DNA of 64,000 bases from Undibacterium paludis (GTDB taxonomy: Bacteria > Pseudomonadota > Gammaproteobacteria > Burkholderiales > Burkholderiaceae_D), in contig NZ_JAKZHX010000001.1 of the NCBI RefSeq assembly GCF_022568815.1, positions 806,001 to 870,000 of the forward strand, read 5' to 3'. Each line of letters starts with the position of its first letter. The first letter of the stretch is position 1. Under the pieces are notes generated by a model that was given only the letters and a program-made list of their open reading frames with translations, was not told the DNA's origin and did not search any database. Both the position numbers and the translations under genes were made by a program. This document shows positions 58,283-64,000 of this stretch, one piece after another.

Positions 58283-60559
58283 ATGACATCAGCAATGACA
58301 TCAGAAACAGGGTTCACTTGCCGGGTTTTAACCGGCAGGTATGTCTTCATGGTTTTGCTTCTGGCCTTTTCCGGCATCACCAGAGCAGCAGACACTTTGC
58401 ACATTCCGCGTGCAGTTAAACCACCGGTACTGGCCGATTATGTCACGGGAGTACCAGCAAATGCCGGTGTGGAAATCACTGACTTTCGTCAAAGAAAGCC
58501 TGGCGACGGCATTCCTGCATCACAGGCAACAAGAGCTTACCTGTCCTATGACGACACCCATTTTTATGCCGTGTTTGTGGCCAGGGATGACCCCGCCCTG
58601 GTCAAGGCCAGGGTAGGCAAGCGCCAGGATTTTCTCGGTGATGATTATGTCATACTGGAACTTGATACCTTCAACGACAAGCAGAGGGCTTTTGAATTCT
58701 TCGTCAATCCTTACGGCGTGCAGCTCGACGCCAAACGTACCGAAGGCCAGGAAACCGATTATGACTTTGAGACCCAATGGCAGTCTGATGGTCAGTTGAC
58801 CAGCGATGGCTATGTCGCCATGCTGGCTATTCCATTCAAGAGTCTGCGATTTCGCAATCAGCCTGTACAGACCTGGGGAATCGCCGTCGGTCGCCTGATT
58901 GCCAGATTGAATGAAGCCTCTTACTGGCCGGCCATCACTCAGAGAGAGGCGGCGTTTATCCCGCAGTTTGCGACAGCAGAAATCCCTGAACAGATCACAC
59001 CCGGCCGTAACCTGCAACTGATGCCATATACCTATATGGGCAAGAGCCGCATCCTGAACAAGGATGGCAATCCCGCCCCGTATTGGGAAAAACAAAGCAA
59101 AATCCGGGGCGGGCTGGACGCAAAATGGGTGTTCTCGGAAGCGATGGCAATCGATATGACGATCAACCCCGATTTCAGTGAAGTTGAGTCGGATGAACCA
59201 CAGGTCATCATAGACAAGCGGTATGAAGTCCTGTTCCCTGAAAAGCGCCCCTTCTTCCTGGAAAACTCGGGTTTTTTCCAGACTGCGCAACCGCTGTTCT
59301 TTTCACGCCGTATCGCTGATCCCAAATACGGTGCACGCCTGACCGGACGCGAAGGCAGCTGGGCGTTTGGCAGCCTGCTCATCAATGATGATGCACCTGG
59401 CCAACAGCTACCGGCCGGACATGCTGCATTTGGCAAAACTGCCAATATCAGTGTATTACGGGTGCAGAATGATATTGCCGACGGTTCCAATCTTGGCGCC
59501 ATCCTGACCCAGCGCAAGCTCGGCAATATGTCATCCCAGGTTGCAGGGCTGGATTTACAGTATCAATGGGACCAGAACTGGCTGATCACAACCCAGGTTT
59601 CTGCCAGCAAAACCGTTGATGCCGACAACCGGCAATCGCAAGGCAGGCTTGCGTATGCAGAATTCAAGCGTACGGACAAGAACCTCAATTACTCCGGCAA
59701 GTGGTTGAGCATCTCCCCCGAGTTTGATACCAGACTGGGATTCATCCCGAGAGCCGACTTGCGGCAAACGACACAGACCCTGACTTATCTGTGGGATGTG
59801 GATGAGCATCCCTGGATACAGAATCATGGCCCGCAAATCACCGCGATTGCCAGCAAAGATCATCAGAACACCTTGCAGGACTGGTCTGCAGACAGTGCCT
59901 ACATCGTCAACGGCACAGGCAGCACTGTGCTGGAAGCACATCTGCTCAATGCCTATGAACGTTATGATCAATTTGGCCCCGGACGTTATCATAAAAATGG
60001 CTATTTGCTGGCGGCCAGTTCTGATCGCATCAACTGGCTGAGCTTTGACCTTAAGGCGGGGAAAAACGAAGTCATTAATTACCTGCCTGCGACCGGGCAA
60101 GCCTCGCAGCTGGGCGATTCCAGGAGCCTGGCGGCCATACTGACAGCCAAGCTCAATGCGCATTTCAGGGTGGAACAAACCCTGTTATGGAATGACTTGC
60201 GCCTGCAAAAAGCCGTAGCGGACCAGCGTAGCGGCAGCATGATTTATCGTGACCTGCTGTCACGCACACGCTTCAGTTACCAGCATGACCGCTACTGGGG
60301 CTTGCGCCTGGTACTCGATTATGATTTCCTCAAGGTCAATCCCGGTCTGACCAGCCTGGCGGGCGGCAAGCGCCTCAATTCTGACATACAGGTCAGCTAT
60401 GTATTGAGCCCGGGCACCAGCTTTTATGCCGGCTTTGCTGATCGCCAGGAAAACCTGCGTTTGCTCGGCAACCCGCTGTACCTGCAAGCAACGGATAAAC
60501 TGGATTTGCACACAGGCAGACAGGTCTTTGTAAAATTCAATTACCTGTTCCAGTTATAG
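58283..60559 (+). CDS. Secreted CBM9-like protein with outer-membrane-type C terminus (DUF5916-like)
   Basis: The 758-residue product has a signal peptide (VFMVLLLAFSGITRAAD), a carbohydrate-binding family-9-like domain (ATRAYLSYDDTHFYAVFVAR, ILELDTFNDKQRAFEFFVNP) and a long C-terminal part (FLENSGFFQTAQPLFFSRRI) that alternates beta strands and ends with FVKFNYLFQL, as in DUF5916 proteins predicted to be beta barrels. GGAGG lies before the ATG at 58283; the frame is open from 58082 but overlaps the kinase start. The natural role is unknown. Confidence 0.85.
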   Translation: MTSAMTSETGFTCRVLTGRYVFMVLLLAFSGITRAADTLHIPRAVKPPVLADYVTGVPANAGVEITDFRQRKPGDGIPASQATRAYLSYDDTHFYAVFVARDDPALVKARVGKRQDFLGDDYVILELDTFNDKQRAFEFFVNPYGVQLDAKRTEGQETDYDFETQWQSDGQLTSDGYVAMLAIPFKSLRFRNQPVQTWGIAVGRLIARLNEASYWPAITQREAAFIPQFATAEIPEQITPGRNLQLMPYTYMGKSRILNKDGNPAPYWEKQSKIRGGLDAKWVFSEAMAIDMTINPDFSEVESDEPQVIIDKRYEVLFPEKRPFFLENSGFFQTAQPLFFSRRIADPKYGARLTGREGSWAFGSLLINDDAPGQQLPAGHAAFGKTANISVLRVQNDIADGSNLGAILTQRKLGNMSSQVAGLDLQYQWDQNWLITTQVSASKTVDADNRQSQGRLAYAEFKRTDKNLNYSGKWLSISPEFDTRLGFIPRADLRQTTQTLTYLWDVDEHPWIQNHGPQITAIASKDHQNTLQDWSADSAYIVNGTGSTVLEAHLLNAYERYDQFGPGRYHKNGYLLAASSDRINWLSFDLKAGKNEVINYLPATGQASQLGDSRSLAAILTAKLNAHFRVEQTLLWNDLRLQKAVADQRSGSMIYRDLLSRTRFSYQHDRYWGLRLVLDYDFLKVNPGLTSLAGGKRLNSDIQVSYVLSPGTSFYAGFADRQENLRLLGNPLYLQATDKLDLHTGRQVFVKFNYLFQL

Positions 60560-60597
60560 GCGAGTTATAGGCAGATTATGGGCCGATTATGGGCCAG

Positions 60598-61542
60598 TCA
60601 TGAGGCGGACAGACAACGTATCACAGCCGCATCAATGACCTTGCTGGCCGGCAGGCATTCACGCATGTCTTTTCTGGTCTTGAGCTTGCCGGCCACATCG
60701 ACTGCCGTGTCCGGTATCAGCCAGCTTTGATAGCGGGGTACGAACACGCCATCGTGGGTATTATGGAATTGGAAGGGCAGTGACACGATGGTGTCGTTCT
60801 GGTTGATCTGCACATGAAAATGCAGGTGCGGTGTCGTCGAGTAACCGCTATTGCCAGACAGGCCCAGGACTTCGCCGGCACTGACCTGCTGGCCAACTTC
60901 TACCCTGACAGAGTTTTGCATGAGATGGAAGTAGTCTGCCCAGCTGCCATCGTTATGCAAAACCCGCACGTAATTGGCCTTGTCCATGAATTCAGGGCTG
61001 GCCTTGCCATCATCAGCGAAATGACTGACGACCTCGACCACATAACCGGCACGTGCAGCGACCACGGTAGTGCCCATAGGCATCCTGATATCGACCGCAT
61101 AGCGGCTGGCCACTGACTGATGCGAGAATATCGGCCCGTCTGCCGCCTGCAATATCTGATACCCTTGCGCCGCCACAAAGGGGATGCGATAGCTGACATT
61201 GGCATCATGCCTGGCCTTGGGATCACCCTGGATGAATTGACTGGTGTAGTTGATGGTGTAACCGAACTGCTTATTGGCGGCAGCTACTTCTGCCACCTCC
61301 ATGCTTTGTCCCCCTGCCAGTCGTACCTGTATGGGCCAGTTGCGGTTGCTGCTCAGATTGCTGAAGCTGCTCAATTTCAGGGTGACGACAACCGGCATAC
61401 GGCTGGTATTGCTGGCGACGATAACGCGTGATCCGTCTTTTTCAACAGTTTCCACCTTGACCATTTCACTGCCGGCACGAGCAAACGGACCTGGCAATAG
61501 CAGGCATACCCAGCAAGTGGCAATGACCGCATATTTTTTCAT
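60598..61542 (-). CDS. M23-family peptidoglycan metallopeptidase
   Basis: The 314-residue product has a signal peptide ending PFARA, a beta domain, then a LytM/M23 domain: His141 ... Asp151 in SHQSVASRYAVDIRMPMGTT and the second motif HLHFHVQ (His239/His241/His243). These bind zinc and cut peptide cross-links of peptidoglycan or related substrates. Its start overlaps the stop of the small upstream gene by 4 bases (ATGA), so the two are translationally coupled. Confidence 0.93.
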   Translation of the reverse strand: MKKYAVIATCWVCLLLPGPFARAGSEMVKVETVEKDGSRVIVASNTSRMPVVVTLKLSSFSNLSSNRNWPIQVRLAGGQSMEVAEVAAANKQFGYTINYTSQFIQGDPKARHDANVSYRIPFVAAQGYQILQAADGPIFSHQSVASRYAVDIRMPMGTTVVAARAGYVVEVVSHFADDGKASPEFMDKANYVRVLHNDGSWADYFHLMQNSVRVEVGQQVSAGEVLGLSGNSGYSTTPHLHFHVQINQNDTIVSLPFQFHNTHDGVFVPRYQSWLIPDTAVDVAGKLKTRKDMRECLPASKVIDAAVIRCLSAS

Positions 61543-61775
61543 GTTGCAGATGACGCCGAGCGCCAGATGACACGCTGGTGAATGTGCAGGCTCTGCAATT
61601 CACCGATCTGCTGCATGAATTCCAGAGCTGCCAGCGTCACCTGAGGAGATGGTGGAAAACCAGGCCAGCGTATCCAGAACTGATGAATGCCTTCCAGCGT
61701 ATCGGCGCTGTGCGGTCGTAGTTGCAGATAAGCCCGGATGGCCTCAATGGCAAACTGCTTTTCGTGATCATGCAT
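61539..61775 (-). CDS. Small protein coupled to the M23 peptidase, function unknown
   Basis: The 78-residue product starts HDHEKQFAIEAIRAYLQLRP and has ALEFMQQIGELQSLHIHQRV towards the end, an alpha-helical pattern without signal or membrane helix. Start at ATG 61775 with GGGG upstream; a longer frame opens at 61808. Its stop codon overlaps the peptidase start. I do not recognise a family. Confidence 0.65.
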   Translation of the reverse strand: MHDHEKQFAIEAIRAYLQLRPHSADTLEGIHQFWIRWPGFPPSPQVTLAALEFMQQIGELQSLHIHQRVIWRSASSAT

Positions 61776-61820
61776 GTGAGACCCCAGAGGATGACAAAGT
61801 AAATTCAAAGAAACCTGTGC

Positions 61821-62318
61821 TCAGGGCCTTGACATCATATCGCGCCGCAAAGCAGCGAGCAGGCCTTCAGAAGCATCAGTGAGATAGTCAAGCACCCTGT
61901 CAAAACCATCGGGGCCACCGTAATAAGGGTCAGGCACGATATCGCTGTCACTGTGGCTGGCATAGTCCATCATCAGTTTCAGCTTGTGCTGGTGCACCTT
62001 AGGGCAGGCTGCCTGCATTCTTGCCAGATTATCCTTGTCCATGGCCAGCAGCAAATCAAATTCTGTAAAATCTTCGACACATAGCTTGCGCGCCCTTTGC
62101 TGCGACAGATCTATGCCGCGCCTGGCGGCAAATTCCTGCGAGCGGGGATCAGGAGCTTCGCCGATATGATAGGCATGGGTACCGGCAGAGTCTATATGCA
62201 GGCTGGCCGCCAGACCCGCCGCCTCTGCCTGGGAACGAAATACCCCCTCTGCAGTCGGTGAACGGCAAATATTGCCCATGCAGACAAAAAGAATGGCTGT
62301 TTTGGCCTTTTTTTTCAT
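61821..62318 (-). CDS. Low-molecular-weight protein-tyrosine phosphatase
   Basis: The 165-residue product has the P-loop CMGNICRSPTAEG (nucleophile Cys13, Arg19) and the general-acid loop DPYYGG (Asp130), the hallmarks of LMW-PTP. Such phosphatases counter BY-kinases in polysaccharide export or act on arsenate-like substrates; this one has the Tyr-Tyr of the phosphatase branch. Stand-alone gene. Confidence 0.95.
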   Translation of the reverse strand: MKKKAKTAILFVCMGNICRSPTAEGVFRSQAEAAGLAASLHIDSAGTHAYHIGEAPDPRSQEFAARRGIDLSQQRARKLCVEDFTEFDLLLAMDKDNLARMQAACPKVHQHKLKLMMDYASHSDSDIVPDPYYGGPDGFDRVLDYLTDASEGLLAALRRDMMSRP

Positions 62319-62497
62319 GGTAAAACTTAAAACTTAATTAAAAGAAAACATCTATGGCCCGCAATGGACATTGAAGCAAAATGCTAACATGTGATGTGGT
62401 GCCACAGCCAGAGCCGCAAAGCCCTGCTTCAGGACAGCATGCTATTATTTCTGCCAGAATTCAGTCCCCCCTCATCGCTGCCGCATCAATAAAAATT

Positions 62498-63052
62498 ATG
62501 TCAGAGACCAAACAATATCAAAACACCCATATTCAATTTCGCCTGGCTGTCGACGCCGATGCCGAAACCATCGCCGCACTGGTCAACAGCGCCTACCGTG
62601 GCGACAGCAGCCGCCAGGGCTGGACCACAGAAGATGACCTGCTTCAGGGCCCGCGCATCCATGCACAGGAAGTCAGTGATATGCTTGCGGCCAAAGATTC
62701 TGTCATCCTGCTCTGCCTGCAAGACCAGGACATCATCGGTTGTGTCCACCTGGAAAAAACTGAACGTGCCGCTTACCTGGGTATGTTCGTCGTGCGCCCC
62801 GTATTGCAGGGAAATGGCATAGGCAAGTACTTCATGCAAACAGCAGAGCAGCATGCGCAAAAAATGTGGGGAATATCCAAAATCTGGATGACGGTCATCA
62901 CAGTCAGGCATGAACTGATTGCTTACTACGAACGTCGTGGTTATGTACGCACTGGACGCTTCAAACCTTTTCCCGCCGACAATGGCAAAGAAAAGGTCCT
63001 GGTAGAAAATCTGCAGTATGAAGAAATGGAAAAGACCTTACCCCCTGCCTGA
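62498..63052 (+). CDS. GNAT-family N-acetyltransferase
   Basis: The 184-residue product has the GNAT fold: RLAVDADAETIAALVNSAYR at the N terminus, the acetyl-CoA loop VRPVLQGNGIGKYFMQ (Q-x-x-G-x-G/A type) and a late YERRGYVRTGRF. The frame opens at 62381, but ATG 62498 gives the usual start of the domain. Substrate unknown. Confidence 0.88.
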   Translation: MSETKQYQNTHIQFRLAVDADAETIAALVNSAYRGDSSRQGWTTEDDLLQGPRIHAQEVSDMLAAKDSVILLCLQDQDIIGCVHLEKTERAAYLGMFVVRPVLQGNGIGKYFMQTAEQHAQKMWGISKIWMTVITVRHELIAYYERRGYVRTGRFKPFPADNGKEKVLVENLQYEEMEKTLPPA

Positions 63053-63067
63053 GCAGATCGCTGCCTG

Positions 63068-63316
63068 TCAACCCTGGTTGCGTGGAAGACGCATGCTCAC
63101 CACTGTGGCAATGCATAGTGCAATACCTGCCCCATACAGCAGCCAGGTGTCAGTCCCTATCAGGTAAGGATAAAACATCAGGGCAATACCCAGCCATTTG
63201 ACGCGTGGCTGTTTCTTTTTCCTGCCATAATAAAACGCCAGCATGCCGAATATGCCGAAAATTATGGTGCCTATGATATAGGCTGGGGATGGCAGCAAGC
63301 TCAACAATAGCTGCAT
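63068..63316 (-). CDS. Small membrane protein, function unknown
   Basis: The 82-residue product has two to three hydrophobic segments (LPSPAYIIGTIIFGIFGMLA, LGIALMFYPYLIG, TWLLYGAGIALCIATVV) and a basic loop GRKKKQPRVKW. AGAGGGAA 5 bases before the ATG at 63316 supports this start; a GTG at 63364 would add 16 residues. It is of a type common as conserved hypothetical proteins; no function can be given. Confidence 0.65.
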   Translation of the reverse strand: MQLLLSLLPSPAYIIGTIIFGIFGMLAFYYGRKKKQPRVKWLGIALMFYPYLIGTDTWLLYGAGIALCIATVVSMRLPRNQG

Positions 63317-63416
63317 CAGTTCCCTCTCATCCATGACGAGTATGCTTTGTAAAATGTCTTGCACCTTTGCCGCACCTTATTGAGTCTTGTTTCGCCACGT
63401 TTGATACTACAGCAAA

Positions 63417-64000
63417 ATGTCCATCACAAAAATAAACACCATGCTGGAACAGGCTCTGGCCCTGCACAAGCAAGGGCAATATGCAACAGCAGAAGATTTG
63501 TATCAGCGTGTATTGCTGTTGCAGCCACAACATTTTGACGCTCTGCACCTGCTCGGTGTCGCCGCCCGGCAAAGAGGAGATGCTGACATGGCCATCACCT
63601 GGTTGCGTCAGGCTATTGCTGTCGACCCGCTGCAAGCCATCGCCCACAGCAATCTTGGTGCGGCCTTGCAGGACAAGGGATTGTCGCAGCAAGCACTCGA
63701 CAGCTATGACCGCGCGCTACAGTTGCGGCCGACCTATGCCATGGCCTGGAACAACCGCGGCAATGCCCTGCGCAGCCTCGGCAGGATGACCGCCGCCCTG
63801 CACAGTTATGACCAGGCCCTGCAAATCCAGCCCGACTATACCGAAGCCATGCTCAATCGCGGCATCGCCCTGCAAGACACAGGTGAACATGAACAGGCGC
63901 TTGACGACTTTGCTGATGCGCTAAGCCTCCGGAGTAATGATGCCGCCATTCATTTTGCCCGTGCCGTCAGCCTGCAATTCCTGCAGCGATTTGAAGCTGC
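63417..64000 (+). CDS. TPR-repeat protein, 3' end beyond the window
   Basis: An open frame from the ATG at 63417 to the window end (about 194 residues) consists of tetratricopeptide repeats: ALALHKQGQYATAEDLYQRV, AHSNLGAALQDKGLSQQALD, AWNNRGNALRSLGRMTAALH and so on, in the 34-residue period. In related bacteria such N-terminal TPR blocks precede glycosyltransferase (OGT-like) or sulfotransferase domains, which would lie outside the window. Confidence 0.85.
   Translation, partial: MSITKINTMLEQALALHKQGQYATAEDLYQRVLLLQPQHFDALHLLGVAARQRGDADMAITWLRQAIAVDPLQAIAHSNLGAALQDKGLSQQALDSYDRALQLRPTYAMAWNNRGNALRSLGRMTAALHSYDQALQIQPDYTEAMLNRGIALQDTGEHEQALDDFADALSLRSNDAAIHFARAVSLQFLQRFEA

Noticed and set aside
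1-64000. CRISPR array, rRNA operon or prophage
   Set aside because: No regularly spaced repeats, no rRNA sequence after the boxA-like leader, and no integrase, capsid or terminase genes were seen.

Overview
The window looks like chromosomal DNA of a betaproteobacterium, most likely Burkholderiales/Oxalobacteraceae (Undibacterium, Janthinobacterium or Herbaspirillum relatives). This is an inference from the protein families present, moderate GC, and an rRNA-type boxA leader of the form common in this group. I see no rRNA, CRISPR array, integrase or complete insertion sequence.

Layout. 1-12.5 kb: the end of a CitE-like lyase, a pyridoxamine-phosphate-oxidase-fold protein, then a drug-resistance-like block: FAD monooxygenase, a tripartite RND efflux operon (outer-membrane factor, pump, adaptor), a DHA2 MFS exporter with a divergent AraC regulator, and a dienelactone hydrolase. 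12.5-24 kb: a fused osmoprotectant-type ABC protein, then a carbohydrate-sensing locus with two orphan sugar-binding proteins, an OmpR-type two-component system, a sugar-type TonB receptor and a FucP-like sugar symporter. The second binding protein is preceded by GTAA(A/G)-N5-GTAAG direct repeats that fit response-regulator control. 24-30 kb: methyltransferase, an SPFH-GYF protein with two zinc-ribbon partners (one with an L7/L12-like middle), a MITE-like imperfect palindrome, an AAA ATPase and YceH. 30-37 kb: secreted protein, alpha-2-macroglobulin lipoprotein with thioester, ECF sigma factor and membrane anti-sigma-like protein, three of them with Ala/Pro/Met-rich linkers. 37-39 kb: secreted alpha-amylase with a CBM20 domain.

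40.4-44.8 kb is the most unusual stretch: a dense array of 17 convincing tRNA genes covering 16 amino acids, plus two aberrant full-size tRNA-like sequences and one truncated CCA-ended one. It follows a boxA leader, has hairpin-forming spacers, and contains a possible 15-codon ORF. The array leads directly into a DRB0094-family RNA ligase gene broken by a one-base frameshift, and a polymerase-beta-type nucleotidyltransferase. A YcgL/RlaP-type nucleotidyltransferase lies 2.8 kb further on. I read this as a candidate tRNA-reserve and RNA-repair island.

44.8-64 kb: a lipoprotein of unknown function, HiPIP, glutathione transferase, luciferase-like oxidoreductase, a second RND pump with adaptor, acetoacetate decarboxylase plus 3-hydroxybutyrate dehydrogenase (ketone-body metabolism), a LytS/LytTR two-component system, a CBM9-like/DUF5916-type protein, an M23 peptidase, a low-molecular-weight tyrosine phosphatase, a GNAT acetyltransferase and the start of a TPR protein. 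All function calls rest on reading motifs by eye; no database search was run.
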